NCBI RefSeq assembly: GCF_030269925.1
Contig: NC_085127.1
Coordinates: forward strand, 10,857,501-10,921,500
Reading direction: 5' to 3'
Source: Bombyx mori
Taxonomy: Eukaryota > Arthropoda > Insecta > Lepidoptera > Bombycidae
Length of the DNA stretch: 64,000 nucleotides
Made by a program: the position numbers and the translations under genes. Of the stretch, positions 43,002 to 55,084 are shown in pieces. Positions within the stretch are counted from its first letter, which is position 1. Each line of letters starts with the position of its first letter. The notes below the pieces were generated by a model, which saw only the letters and a list, made by a program, of their open reading frames with translations, made no database searches and was not told the origin of the DNA.

Positions 43002-43687
43002 TACAACACGGATGTCGCGTTAACACGAGGTTTAAATCTTAGTAGTATTTTTCATCGACTGTCCCTATATTCAGACTGGCACCGATGATGATTTCGCGGT
43101 AGGAGTAGTAGGTAGGCAGGGCGGTGATTCCTATCTGCTTAGACTCACAATACACACTAACACCTGTTCACGTGGGTTGATGATTGCAGTCTGCACATAC
43201 TCAAAGGACACTGCTGTCCATTCTCCGATGCATCCTTAGCCGTCCTTTACAATACTCACGGGAAATAATGGAACTCTGCCATTCGAAGCACCCCACAAAA
43301 ATGTTCACGTCATATTATTTTTCCACACAAATAGCCCTAATTTTGTGTACAACCTTATTCTAATGAAATTCCCAAACTAAAGTTAAAAGTAAGTATATCA
43401 CATTAAGCTTTTACGGATACGGTTTTACATCATTTCTGAAATTCGCATTACGACATTTCAGGGTGTTCTCTCCGAGGGTCCAAGGTGAGTTATCCACGAG
43501 TTATTGTACAAAACTTATCTCTTGCATAATGGATGTGCCCTGATAGGTTTCCTTAAGTGATTGATTGAGTCCGCCGATTTTGTTTTTCCTGTTAATGTTG
43601 ATGTTTGATATTTGTTGGTGTTTGTATCTGCTCTTCAGAATTTGGTGCAAGAAAGAGACAAAGAGTATATCATTATACTCTCATTAC
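43002..43687. other. unique DNA with an old SINE trace
   Basis: 43080-43165 holds worn minus-strand Bm1 words (GGCAGGGCGGTGATTCC, TTAGACTCACAATAC). Nothing else recognised. Confidence 0.35.
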
Positions 43688-43928
43688 TGGTGGTAGAACC
43701 TCTTGTGAGTCCGCACGGGTAGGTACCACCACCCTGCCTATTTCTGCCGTGAAGTAGTAATGCGTTTCGGTTTGAAGGGTGGGGCAGCCGTTGTAACTAT
43801 ACTTGAGACCTTAGAACTTATATCTCAAGATGGGTGGCGCATTTGCGTTATAGATGTCTATGGGCTCCAGTAACCACTTAATACCAGGTGGGCTGTGAGC
43901 TCGTCCACCCATCTAAGCAATAAAAAAA
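43688..43928 (+). mobile_element. Bm1-type SINE, body and tail
   Basis: TACTGGTGGTAGAACCTCTTG to CACCCATCTAAGCAATAAAA. Few changes. Confidence 0.92.
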
Positions 43929-44633
43929 GTCGCTTACTCTTGGCAGAGCAGTCGTGGTCACATGGAATCCTTGTTTATTAAAGCCCTGACAGTTGTTCTC
44001 CATAATTCGCTAACTGAGGCTTGGCGCACGCACCCGTTAAGTGGTGTTTTGGTAAGGATTTAAAGAGTATATAATGCACCATAATTGGAAGTTCAAAGCG
44101 TAGACCAAGTTCATCGAACAATTTTAGTTTCAGAACATGATCCACTTTGTTTTATTAGCTCACAGCCTAGCGGATGTATAAGAGATCATAGAAATCATCA
44201 CATCATGAATGACTCCACCCACCCTGAGAGAGGAGATCGAATCCTCGATTTTGCTAAAAAGCGGCAGTACATTTAATTCTTCGGAAAGCTATCTTCTCAA
44301 TTAATTTAGAATATGCTCGAAGTTTCCGAAGATTATTTTTGTTAATTTTTAATTCAAAGTAGCATCTAACGTGTCGTCCATATAGAGAATTCCCGTTAGT
44401 CAGAAGTACATCTCCATTAAAATATATCTGTAGTCACGGTATGACGGATCGCGTGGCCATTGTTGTGCTAATGCTGAATTCTTCTATACTAAATGATTTT
44501 ATACTCTATGGAATGTCTTGATTTTATTTTAATTTTAGAAGACACGCTCATTATCCTTGAGGACAATAAAAAACGCGGCATGTTAGATGATTATTATCGC
44601 TATTTCTACAACGCAGTTATGTGTCGTCATTGA
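43929..44633. other. unique DNA with an old SINE trace
   Basis: 44155-44240 resembles a heavily diverged minus-strand Bm1 (AGCTCACAGCCTAGCGGATG). A 63-codon plus frame spans it and is not a gene. Confidence 0.35.
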
Positions 44634-45336
44634 AGTCGTCATGGCCTAAAGGATAAGACGTCCGATGCGTTCGTATTTAGCGATGCAACGGTGTTCGAAT
44701 CCCGCAGACGGGTACCAATTTTTCTAATGAAATACGTACCTAATAAATGTTCACGATCCACTTCCACGGTGAAGGAATAATAACATCGTGTAACAAAAAT
44801 CAAACCCGCAAAATTATAATTAACGTAAGGACCTCTTGTGAGTTCGCGCGTGTAGGTGCCACCACCCTGCCTATTTCTGCCGTGAAGCAGTAATGCGTTT
44901 CGGCTTGAAGGGAGGGGCAGCCTTTTTAACTATACTGAGACCTTAGAACTCATATGTCAAGGTGGGTGTCGGCATTTACGTTGTAGATGTATATAAGCTC
45001 CGGTAACCACTAAGAATTAGTGAACTGAAGTGGCAATGGGCCGGCCACATAGCACGAAGAGAGGACGGTCGATGGGGCAGAAAGATCCTGGAGTGGCGAC
45101 CACGTACTGGCAAGCGCAGTGTGGGACGGCCACCTACTAGATGGACCGACGACCTAGTAAAAAGCGCTGGGTCTCGTTGGATGCAGGTGGCAATGGACCG
45201 GTCGCACTGGAAATCTATTGGAGAGGCCTATGTTCAGCAGTGGACGGCGATAGGCTGAAATGATGATGATGATGAACCACTTATCACCAGGTGGGCTGCG
45301 AGCTCGTCCAACCATCTAAGCAACAAAAAAAAATAA
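44634..45336 (+). mobile_element. Bm1-type SINE, full length, split by an RTE LINE end
   Basis: tRNA-like head from GTCGTCATGGCCTAAAGGATA (A-box region) with B-box GTTCGAATCCCGC at about 44693-44705; body to GGTAACCACT (45011); resumes at AACCACTTATCACCAG (45275) and ends with an A-rich tail. AACCACT is duplicated at the two junctions. Confidence 0.9.
45013..45258 (+). pseudogene. RTE-like LINE C-terminus, 81 intact codons
   Basis: Reads in one frame from the insertion point: RISELKWQWAGHIARREDGR, then KRSVGRPPTRWTDDL, SRWMQVAMDRSHW and EAYVQQWTAIG, stop at 45256-45258, followed by (ATG)n as tail. It is the same family as the remnants at 17.4 and 26.9 kb. All of it lies beyond the RT core, so there are no catalytic residues. 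Absence of any break suggests a young insertion. Confidence 0.8.
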
Positions 45337-45774
45337 AAAAAATGTGTCACACTTCTGAAACCAGTTATTTTAATAAAATTTCGAAAAACATCCATTAATT
45401 GAATCCACATATTAATAACCCACATTATACATTTATGTTGACAATGTAAGCACATAAGTTCCAAGTTAGTAAATATTATCGCTTCTGGTATGAAATATGT
45501 GCGTTAATCTCGAACATGGACCCCGAATCAAATGGCAAAAGTCAATGATTAATGATCTGGTGTCGTCGGCAGAGACGCGATAACAAACCTATTGAAACTG
45601 ACTTCTGTTGATAGTTAACAAAATATATCCTTACTGAATCTAAGTAGGTACCTCAAATAATATAATAATATTGGATACAATTGTTTACTTTCACGTCACA
45701 GAGAAACTAAAATAGCTATCAATCAGTATAGGTAAGAAAAAAAAAGGTTACTTTGAGTTCAAGTTCTATTACAT
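45337..45774. other. unique AT-rich DNA
   Basis: Nothing recognisable. Confidence 0.35.
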
Positions 45775-45928
45775 TGGTGGGTCTGTCACGAAGCAGTAAT
45801 ACATCCCAGTATTTAGGGTGGGGCAGCCCTTGTACAACAAACGGGATTCACATTGTTTATGCCTAAAGACTTCGGTAACCACTAAGTACCAGATGACCCG
45901 CGAGCTCGTTGACCCTTCTAAATATATT
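45775..45928 (+). mobile_element. degraded Bm1 3' half
   Basis: GAAGCAGTAATACATCCCAG, GGGTGGGGCAGCCCTTG and CGGTAACCACTAAGTACCAG in plus-strand order. Old. Confidence 0.6.
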
Positions 45929-45929
45929 T

Positions 45930-46366
45930 TTTAATTGCATAGAAGCCGCCACCGACCTTGAGACATGAGTTCTAAGGTCTCAGTATAGTTACAACGGCTT
46001 CCCCGCTCTTCAAACTGAAACGCATTACTGCTTCACGGCAGAAATAGGCAGGGTGGTGGTACCTATACGTGCAGACTGACAAGACCTCCTACCACCAGTA
46101 ATTGCGTAAATTATAATTTTGCGGATTTGATTTTTATAACACGATGTTATTCCTTCACCGTGAAATTAAATCGTGAACATTTGTTGAGTACGTATTTCAT
46201 TAGAAATTCATTAGTGAGCTGTGAGCTCGTCCACCCATCTAAGCAATATATAAAAAAGTACGTATTTTATTAGAAAAATTGGTAGCCGCCTGCGGTATTC
46301 GAACACCGGTACATCGCAAGATACGTATGCACCGGAGATCTTATCCTTGAGGCCACGACAACTTCC
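45930..46366 (-). mobile_element. Bm1-type SINE with head, split by a tiny Bm1 stub
   Basis: Minus-strand body from AGCCGCCACCGACCTTGAG, central part, and head with B-box complement GTATTCGAACACCGG at about 46295-46310 and GGCCACGACAACTTCC at the end. The 3' 60 bases are missing. It is interrupted at 46204-46256. Confidence 0.88.
46204..46256 (+). mobile_element. Bm1 3' stub, about 53 bp, with target duplication
   Basis: TGAGCTGTGAGCTCGTCCACC to CAATATATAAAAAA is just the tail of a plus-strand Bm1. AGTACGTATTT(C/T)ATTAG lies on both sides (46187-46203 and 46257-46273), one mismatch in 17. Confidence 0.85.
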
Positions 46367-46372
46367 AAATCA

Positions 46373-46660
46373 TCTATATATAAAAATGAATTGCTGTTCG
46401 TTAGTCTCGCTAAAACTCGAAAACGGCTGGACCGATTTGGCTAATTTTGGTCTTGAATTATTTGTTGAAGTCCAGAGAAGGTTTAAAGGGTAGATAAATA
46501 TGAAAATGCTCGGAATTAAATAAAAATAACAATTTTGTTTTTCCTTTCATGTGTCCTCCATCGGACGGATTCCTTTTGTTTGTTTTAAGTTTATTTTATA
46601 CAAAAGTTTAGGTATTTTATTTATCGATTAAGACACTGCGAAGTCTGCCGGGTCAGCTAG
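46373..46660 (+). mobile_element. Helitron-like element, family A, complete ends
   Basis: TCTATATATAAAAATGAATT start, GGGTCAGCTAG end. Inserted six bases beyond the SINE head. Confidence 0.75.
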
Positions 46661-46719
46661 TAATAAATAAAAAAATACATTCGATGTGAATTCGAAATTT
46701 AACATTAACATAACTGATA

Positions 46720-46989
46720 ATATAACTGGAGAAAAATCACGCAAGGTCATCCTCCGACTACAATTTCGGATTCCGTGTTATGGGTACCAGAGACTGAAGA
46801 AACATACTTATATAATATGTTTAAATAACATACATATATAGATAATTAATAGAATACAGAAATTTTTGTATTTTCTCTTGCAAACAGGCCTGTTCACCAC
46901 ATAATGTTTGCCCGATGTGGGAATCGAACCCACGACCCTCTGCACAAAAGACAGTGGCACGAACGACTCAGTCCGCCGAGCTGGTCACT
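46720..46989 (-). mobile_element. tRNA-derived SINE, not Bm1
   Basis: On the minus strand: tRNA-like head at 46912-46989 with a B box GGTTCGATTCC, then body words CTGGTACCCATAACACGG and GAGGATGACCTTGCGTG. The body shares the TCTGGTACC...TAACAC motif with the 20.07 kb SINE. The plus-strand frame from 46908 is an antisense reading of the tRNA part, not a gene. Confidence 0.7.
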
Positions 46990-48256
46990 TACAATGTAAA
47001 AACGCACGTTCTACCCTTCAAACAACATTATTGTTATATTTTCTCTTTATAACAAAGTTAACACCCGCACGTAACAAATTCAACCCCACTGCTAAACAAA
47101 ACGCACGTAAAATGACACTCAACAAAATAAACAAAAAGTAAGGAGACCGCAACGCGCACAACACGACGTAAACAGATTCCAAAAGTCAATTTCTAAATTG
47201 CGACTATAAAGTCAACCCTCCTTAATCCAATCACACCCCGGCCTTGTCAACGTTTTGTTTCTTTTATCCAAAAAGAAAAACCACCTTAAAATGAACCTTC
47301 GCTGATTTACGAACCCTCGAACTGGCAGATCGTAGATAATCGGTTGTGAAATATAAAGGAAGGCCCCGAATGCACAACCAAAAAGACCTAAATTGTTTTA
47401 AAAAGAACACACGAAGAAAATAATCCATTTAGTCGCGTGGCGCAAATGCCTCGGCCGTTAAGGGGATGCAATGCGAAAAAAAGATCAAAAATATTCGCGT
47501 TTCCAACACAGGGGCTTCTATTATTTCGACCAGTCAAAGCCGGGGGTTCGAAATTTAAAATGTACTTAAATTCAATCCGAATTTCCGTTTCCGAATGTTT
47601 TTCTTTTTTAATTTTCGTTCCGGTGTGCACCGACCTGCTTGTTTTCGTCCATTCATAGTTAACGTGAGTGATCTTTTGTAGGTGCTCTTTGTGAAATTGG
47701 ATAGGGCCCTTTTTAGCCTTTTAGTAAATCAAAATCAACCATTTATTTGCGTCTGTCCTAGCGTCCGAGAGACATAATAACAGACGTAAAAATAGTGCAA
47801 TTTGAATAAAATATCGAAATTACCTTTTAGTGATTTTGCTACTCGCAGCCCCACACGGCGCTATAAAAATATTTTAAAATCCACTCAATATACCATCGCC
47901 CCTCGTTGATCTGTGAAATGTGGCCTCTGTGGAACTCGTGACATACATTCTAATAGTGCCATTGGTTTTAGGGGAGTTCAATTGCGTTTAACTTAGGGGT
48001 TCTGCTGACATAAGACGTAACTTAAGAAATTGAAACCACTGAGTTATTTTGTGGTTTTTCATTTCGTATTTTTACGAGCTGTTAACCAACTTAAACACAC
48101 ATTGATACAATTACTTATCCTTTACTTAAGAATTGGCTTTTTGCGATGCCATTGTTGCCAGTGTTGAGCTTATAAAATTTTATTATTAATCAATACATAC
48201 ACGCTCTGTTATATGAGAATGAATTATATAGAGCGAAATATGTAATGAATGAAGAA
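46990..48256. other. unique DNA, some CpG-bearing patches
   Basis: Frames at 47388-47658 overlap on both strands with no recognised domain. Nothing assigned in 1.2 kb. Confidence 0.4.
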
Positions 48257-48400
48257 TGTAACTATATTTGAGACCTTAGAACTTATATCTCAAGGTGGGT
48301 GGCGCATTTACGTTGTGGATATCTATGGGCTCCAGTAACCACTTAACACCAGGTGGGCTGTGAGCTCGTCCACCCATCTAAGCAATAAAAAAAAAAAAGA
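48257..48400 (+). mobile_element. Bm1-type SINE, 3' 140 bases
   Basis: GTAACTATATTTGAGACCTTAG to CATCTAAGCAAT and a 13-A tail. Clean 5' truncation. Confidence 0.9.
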
Positions 48401-48857
48401 AGTTTATTAATTTGAGATCAATTGGAATGAAACAATGTTTCGGTGAAATGCTGGATATTGACAAAGAGTTCAGTAAACTTTTTGATAGAATCTGAGAAGC
48501 CACGTCCAGTGATTTTGTTTAATTTTCCAACATATTTGCACTTTTACAGATGCTAAACAGTTCACCATTGCCGTTAATATCCGTTTAAATGTGAAGAAAC
48601 ATTCATTCAAAATTAAAAAAAAACAATTCACATAACTTCGCTTTTCCTCCAAAAAGCCCAAGTATCACTATTGTTCTTTATCAGATACATTAGACATGGC
48701 AACCACGAGTTGAGAGATAATCTATGTTCTATGGTATCTATGCTATACTTCGTTTGGGACGTAATTACAAGCGAGCCCGTGTCACGTATGCATTAACTAT
48801 GTAAATTCGAATCGACAATTCTAGAATAAATTCAGTTTATTTTAAATATTGTCCTAA
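48401..48857. other. unique AT-rich DNA
   Basis: A minus-strand 63-codon frame at 48470-48661 is featureless. Confidence 0.35.
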
Positions 48858-49301
48858 AAAGTCGTTGTGGCCTAAAAGATAAGACGTCCGGTGCATTCGT
48901 GTTGAAGCGATGCACCGGTGTTCGAATCCCGCAGGCGGGTACCAATTTTTCTAATGAAATACGTACTCAACAAATGTTCACAATTGACTTCCACGGTGAA
49001 GGAATAACATCGTGTAATAAAAATCAAACCCGCAAAATTATAATTTGCGTAATTACTGGTGGTAGGACTTCTTGTGAGTCCGCGCGGGTAGGTACCACCA
49101 CCCTGCCTATTTCTGCCGTGAAACAGTAATGCGTTTCGGTTTGAAGGGTAGGGCAGCCGTTGTAACTATACTTGAGACCTTAGAACTTATATCTCAAGGT
49201 GGGTGGCGCATTTACGTTGTAGATGTCTATGGGCTCCAGTAACCACTTAACACCAGGAGTGCTGTGAGCTCGTCCATCCATATAAGCAATAAAAAAAAAA
49301 C
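48858..49301 (+). mobile_element. Bm1-type SINE, full length
   Basis: The best reference copy here: head GTCGTTGTGGCCTAAAAGATA with B box GTTCGAATCCCGC at 48920-48932; middle GAAGGAATAACATCG; body; tail CAATAAAAAAAAAA. 444 bp, only scattered changes. Confidence 0.93.
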
Positions 49302-51044
49302 ATTCTCGCTGATACTTTTTTATTTCCTTTCTACTCCAGATCCTTATTTAATAAAAAAAAAATTGCTAAACTCGGCACGTGAAGGCTAATCGAACGTAAA
49401 CCATTCGAGGAACATCACTTAAAAGATCCCCCTCGTGTCCGGAAAAAACCGGATGTTTTCAATTGAATTTCATGTGCCGGCCGTCACACACGGTACATTA
49501 GCCTCGTCCGAACTCGAGATTCACGGATGTCAATCGTCGCAAATCGGACGACTCGGGAGTGTGGAGGGGATCTTAAAGATAGTGGCCGTAAAATCGAATT
49601 ACGGTTTCTTTGATTAAACTTTTTTTTTGAAGTTATACTTCTTTAGGCGCGTTATGAAAAATTGATGAGAGTGAAATTTTACGATGCGCGCGCACCGTGA
49701 CACAAAATTAACAGAATGAAGTTGCCCACTAAATCGCTCATTACAATACGACCGACGTAACTTGGCGAGTCTGAATATAGCCGCAGGTGAACTTTCCGAA
49801 CCGTACCGAGAATTACCGAATTTATACGATATCAAGAAAAGGGATATCCAATATGCGTGCTTGAGGATGTTGTTTATCGATTTTTTTTTTCAAATTGATT
49901 AAAATTTAAATAAAAAAAAATAAAAATAAATTAATAAAAATAAAGTACATATAACTTCTTACGCGCGTACATAAGTACACGCACCCTTTTTTTATCATAG
50001 ACTTAAATTCAAATTATTATCGCTGGGAAAAAAAAAGGATTACAATCTACAATTGTTCTTATGTGTAGTACACGCTCATTTGTGTTTCTGGTATTTATAA
50101 CAAAAGAGAAAAATCTAGATTGACGCTGTTAAATGTAGAGCATTTGTTTTTTTTTTTATAAATTAGATAAAAACAGTAACAAGCCCGAAATCACAAACGT
50201 TTTATTAAACTCAGTACATTATCCCGAAATTGCTCATAAATTTATTAACACAGCGACGACGCAATCAAAAAAGAACAAATCCCTATAAAATTGACTTTGT
50301 GTCCGCCATATTAAAAACGCGAATATTTTTTTCGACATTTGTTTTAGGTTCCAAGAAATTACGGATCTTACAGGATGACTCTTAGTACCATAGCATAGAC
50401 GTGAATATTCAATGTTTATTTATTTTGTAGCGATAAAATTAGTTTGGTTTTTCGTGGGGTAAGCTGCTCCGTGTTGTGTCAGAACTCGTCTAAGGATCCA
50501 TCATCGCGACAGGAGGTCTCGTTTCCCGCGGCTTCCCAACGGGATGTACACCTAATATCCAATATTCGCTCACCTCAACTCACATTCGTTCGCACTAGGA
50601 ACTTCATTTTTGCTTCAATAAAAAAATTATATCACTTCGAATGACAACTGACAATTTAAATATCAGTAATGTAGTTACATAGTTTATATTATAAGTTTTT
50701 TTTTGTTGAATTCACCATCCAAAGTAAAATTTAAATATATGTTTGTTATAAGAACTTTTGCTTTGTCCTAAATTTAAACATGGTGGATCCTGTATTTGGA
50801 TTTCACATTATATATGTATCCAGGGTGTTACAACACTACCCATAAAGCCGAATGGAGGTTAAATGGGGCCTTATAACGAGTTAATTGATAATTAATTATA
50901 TTTTTACGGGGTATTTTGTAGCACGTTGGATATATATACATATATATTAAGATAATAAGCAGTCTGCTGATCTGAGAATTAAAACATGTATCTGTTTACA
51001 ATATCTCATAAGGTTAGTGTACCTTAATTAAAATCCCATCCGAC
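49302..51044. other. long unique stretch
   Basis: Poly(A)/poly(T)-rich 49880-49990. Frames at 49435-49617 and 50444-50644 have no recognised domain. No gene called. Confidence 0.4.
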
Positions 51045-51291
51045 TTTTTTTTTATTGGCTAGATGGGTGGACGAGCTCACAGCCCACCTGGTGTTAAGTG
51101 TTTACTGGAGCCCATAGACATCTACGACGTAAATGCGCCACCCACCTTGAGATATAAGTTCTAAGATCTCAAGTATAGTTACAACGGCTGCCCCACCCTT
51201 CAAGCCGAAACGCATTACTGCTTCTCGGCAGAAATAGGCGGCGCGGTGGTACCTACCCGCGCGGACTCACAATAGGACCTACCACCAGTAA
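51045..51291 (-). mobile_element. Bm1-type SINE, body only
   Basis: TTGGCTAGATGGGTGGACGAG to ACCTACCACCAGTAA. Few changes. Confidence 0.92.
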
Positions 51292-52852
51292 AATTGTGTT
51301 TTTGCAAAATTTTGGTAACCACTTATTAAATGGGTGGGAGAACTTGAACTATGGATCATGTGGACCATCCACTGTTAGGTGTTTACTGGCTGTATCCCAG
51401 ATTGGCGGTACTGATTTAAAATACAATACACCCGCACTACTATAATCTTATGTTTAGAATGTGTTTTATATCTTTTCTTTCCTGATAAAGAAAAACGGCG
51501 GGAATTTTTTTATAGGCAGGCCAGACCCAGGTCGAATTTCGATTCGATTCGAAACTCCTGTATAATCTATGGTCGAATTTTAGATCAATAAAAGACACGG
51601 GGTTAGTGAATATAATGCCTGAACATAGTATACAGCCTACGAATACAATAATATGCCATAACAAACAGATTTACAGAAATGCGAACTAAGGCCGTTGTTA
51701 TGTGTCGCTTATTTCGTTTTGCCACCACGGTGTAATGTGCTAGATCCCAAAAGTATTCACAAAATTAGAAAACAAATAAGCATCTTTTTTATATCTGCCT
51801 GATAACATAAATACATGACAAATATTAAAGGACTCGTTGCCCCTGTCAATCGTTTGTATGGCATCCCGCAAATGTCGCGGCCCACCCTCAAAACGCAGGG
51901 AAATTTCCGCGCGAAAACTTTATACGAAGCTAATATTTCACTCGTGTTAATATCTCGGAACAAAGTTCTTGTCTTTGTTGTTTGTTTTCCGCGAATTCTT
52001 TCGTTCGCTTTGTGGGCATGAATTAATTTTAATTTGTTTTTTCATCGGCATGTCGGTTAGATTTTGTTTCCTTTGACGATAAATTTCTGTCCACTTTATT
52101 TCGGGCGGTTATTGCATGCTTTGGAGCAAGAATTTTTAAACCTCGAACTGGAATTGCAAGAGTATTTCTTTTCTGTTTCCTTTTGAAGGGCCAATCGTAG
52201 CATTCGGTTCTCAAAGTTGTGCGTCGCTGTTCTCATTGTGGTGCCGGTGGACTTCATTCATGTGATGACATCTGTCCATCTATCCCAATGCTCGCCTGCC
52301 ACTGATGGCAATAATAATTACGCTTACAAATTGTAATATTTAAAACTGGCGTAGAATCGGTAAAATGGACTTTAAATCAATAAACTTGAAACTTAAATTC
52401 AGTGACTCGAGGTTAATAACATGATTCACTTTAAAGTGTTTATCAGTAATCTCTTAATGTATATCTCTCTCTTTTGCTATTCTAAGAAAGCTTCCGAATT
52501 ACCAAAGTAATGGTAAAGTTTAATAAACGAAGACTAAGACGATCGTAGCGGCGCTAGCGTCGCGACATCCGACCGACGACCGATCCGCGTCATTTCCGTT
52601 TCCGGCCCGAAACAGGATACAGGCAAACGGAGCGTGCATCACACATCGCGTGAGATAAATCGGGTGGCTAATCCTCCGCAGATTTATACGTCTTAGCTTC
52701 GAGCTTCTGTAGTTTCTTATTATCATTGTTTTTATTTCCTTTAACTGGAAACAAAGGAGAAAAATTCCACTAACCAACTGATACTTTAATCAACGTAGCA
52801 TAATATAATCTATTGTAATTTAGATTCGAGATTTTTATACTAATAGGTAGGT
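51292..52852. other. unique stretch with a CpG-rich patch
   Basis: 52535-52660 is CpG-rich (GATCGTAGCGGCGCTAGCGT) in an AT-rich surround and lies in an 85-codon minus frame (52520-52777). I see no domain. It could be a conserved non-coding or exon-like patch. Confidence 0.35.
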
Positions 52853-53020
52853 TACTGGTGGTAGGACCTCTAGTGAGTCCGCATGGGTAGGTACCACCAC
52901 CCTGCCTATTTCTGCCGTGAAGCAGTAATGCGTTTCGGTTTGAAGGGTAGGACAGCCGTTGTAACTATACTTGAGACCTTAGAACTTATATCTCAAGGTG
53001 AATGGCGCATTTACATTACG
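52853..53020 (+). mobile_element. Bm1-type SINE, cut at the 3' end
   Basis: TTACTGGTGGTAGGACCTCTAG to GGCGCATTTACATTACG, where it is joined to a Helitron fragment; the last 80 bases and tail are gone. Confidence 0.85.
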
Positions 53021-53149
53021 AATTTGTTTTCAATTTGATGTGTCCCCCGTCATACGGATTCCTTTTGTTTGTTTTAAGTTTATTTTATACAAAAACTTAG
53101 GTCTTTTATTTATCGATTGAGGCACTACGAAGTCTGCCGGGTCAGCTAG
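53021..53149 (+). mobile_element. Helitron-like element, family A, 3' half
   Basis: TTGATGTGTCCCCCGTCATAC to GGGTCAGCTAG (CTAG at 53146-53149). The 5' half is missing at the Bm1 junction. Confidence 0.7.
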
Positions 53150-53610
53150 TACTAAATAAAAACGCACCTTTAATAACAAAGATAAATGTCGCGTATTAAA
53201 TGAAATGTCACTTAAATCAAAATAATCTTCACCCTTCGATAAACATAATATGTATGTATATTTTTTTACGAAGCAATATACAATCTGGAGCTCGAACATA
53301 GTACAAACACATATACTGTTAATGTTGAACATAGTTTGTGTGCGAACAACAAAATACGTCCATAAACTAGTTGTTCTGCCGAATGACATTACTGTATACG
53401 TGCTTACGTCGTGTGCGGCCATCGAAACAGCGATTGGTTCTTGATTAGGAACACTTTTTTACATTTATTGTTGTAGAATATGGACCTTTACGAAATAATC
53501 ATATGTATTTGGATTTTTACGAAATATTTAATTATATCTGTGAGAGCACCAAAGAAAACCAGAAAATTAAGAGACAAGGCCATTAAATTTATTAAAACCC
53601 TTATCAATCT
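53150..53610. other. unique DNA
   Basis: Minus frame 53030-53422 (130 codons) starts inside unique DNA and runs into the Helitron; not a gene. Confidence 0.35.
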
Positions 53611-53885
53611 GAAGTCGTTTTGGCCTAAGGGATAAGACGCTCGGTGCAATCAATCGTTTAATGCAAGGTATCAATTTTTCCTTATGAAATACGTACTTAG
53701 CAAATGTTTACGTATGACTTCCGTGATGAAGGAATAATATCGTGCATTAAAAATCAAATCCGTAATAATTATAATGTATTTGACTACCGGGGCAGTAGGG
53801 CTACATATGAGCCTGCATGGGCTCTAGTCTATTTCTGCCGTGAGGCAGTAATGCATCTCGGTTTAAGCGCTGAAGCAGTAAAAAA
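53611..53885 (+). mobile_element. degraded Bm1 with head
   Basis: GAAGTCGTTTTGGCCTAAGG head start, GATGAAGGAATAATATCGTGC middle, GAGGCAGTAATGCATCTCGG body. Part of the tRNA-like head, including the B box, is deleted. Confidence 0.75.
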
Positions 53886-54281
53886 ATTGTGCAATTAAAT
53901 TACGTATTTAAAAAACCTAAAAACGTTGTAACGATTTTAAGTTTTTTAATAACGTTTCTTAATAACGCCATTCCTCCGTATTTCGGGGCCCACCTCGACC
54001 CGAGTCCGAGAGTAGAGCGTCGTTAGAAGCAGCAATCATTCTCTCGTGAGGAGCTTCCAACTATCGCACGTAATTAACCAATGTCCGCTGACAAAGAGCT
54101 TTACACCTCACTCTCTAGAATCGCCCGAATTTTGAAAATTTAGATTAAACGCAAAATAGCGACGCAATTATTGATTTTAATGTGAAACATGCACCCAACC
54201 AACTTAATTCGAGTTTCAGTTGTACTGTAAGAATTTACGCTCTCTGGTACACAATTCGTCTTCTTGCTAACTACTTTTAAA
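53886..54281. other. unique DNA
   Basis: Nothing recognisable. Confidence 0.35.
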
Positions 54282-54382
54282 AAAATCCCCTCATAGGCGA
54301 GTTCAAAGTCCACCTGGTGATTGCTTACCGTCGCCCGTGAACGTCAGCAATTCTAGGAGCAGAGCCAAGACGCAGCCTAAAT
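54282..54382 (-). mobile_element. second SINE-like family, 3' end, old
   Basis: TCATAGGCGAGTTCAAAGTCC, CACCTGGTGATTGCTTACCG, CAATTCTAGGAGCAGAGCC. Confidence 0.55.
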
Positions 54383-54714
54383 CTTTCCAGAAATTATCTA
54401 GCACCATCCAGAATATCAGTATCTACGTGTTTAAGTCGGTCGCGCCCTGCCAATATGCGTGCTTCATTAGGCGGACTCCCAAATGACGGCGCAGGGGACA
54501 GGGAGGCTGGACATTATTGTGTTTTTGTACACAACGCTGATGGAATGCCCTCCAATGTTGCACAACACGAAATGAGGAAATAAACGGGTACGTTCTGTTT
54601 ACTGATTACGAGCTAGGCTCTAGTTTGATTTGTATTTGTGGATACATGTTGATTTTATTGTGAAATATAACCGTGTAGTTTAAAATATACTTTATTTATT
54701 TATTGAAAGATTAC
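54383..54714. other. unique DNA
   Basis: Nothing recognisable. Confidence 0.35.
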
Positions 54715-54900
54715 TGGTGGCCCGGAGGTGGAGGTGAGTGAGAAAAGACTCAGCCAGAAGGAGTGGGATTTGCTAACAACTGCCCAAGTGCCTCCGAAGG
54801 AGACCAAACAACTCAAGAGCAATTGCTTCGCGAATGAATCTAGCACCGGATCGGAATCGCGACCCGCTGAGAAGATCCAGTGAGAAACTCAGCGGGCTTA
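54715..54900 (-). mobile_element. Jockey-clade LINE, 3' UTR, subfamily of the 24.3 kb copy
   Basis: GTGCCTCCGAAGGAGACC and TTGCTTCGCGAATGAATCTAG match the special block of the 24.7-24.9 kb 3' UTR; the core GACCCGCTGAGAAGATCC follows. No T-run is left at its 3' side. Confidence 0.75.
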
Positions 54901-55084
54901 AAATATACTAAAATTACGGTTCTACGTAACGGTATAATCTTGTGATTGTGGTCTTCTTTGATTTGGTACCGTACAGCATCTTTGAAATATCACTGCTTAA
55001 AAACTGTATACGTGATATGATTTTGTATTCTTATATTGTTCTTCATAGTTGCTGCTTTGGCAACTTCTCCTCTCAATACGTCCT
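54901..55084. other. unique spacer
   Basis: Nothing recognisable. Confidence 0.35.

Noticed and set aside
46908..47141. 77-codon frame starting MPDVGIEPTT.
   Set aside because: It is the antisense reading of a tRNA-like SINE head; such peptides are common annotation artefacts.
53030..53422. 130-codon minus-strand frame.
   Set aside because: Its end is Helitron sequence and the rest has no domain or coding character.
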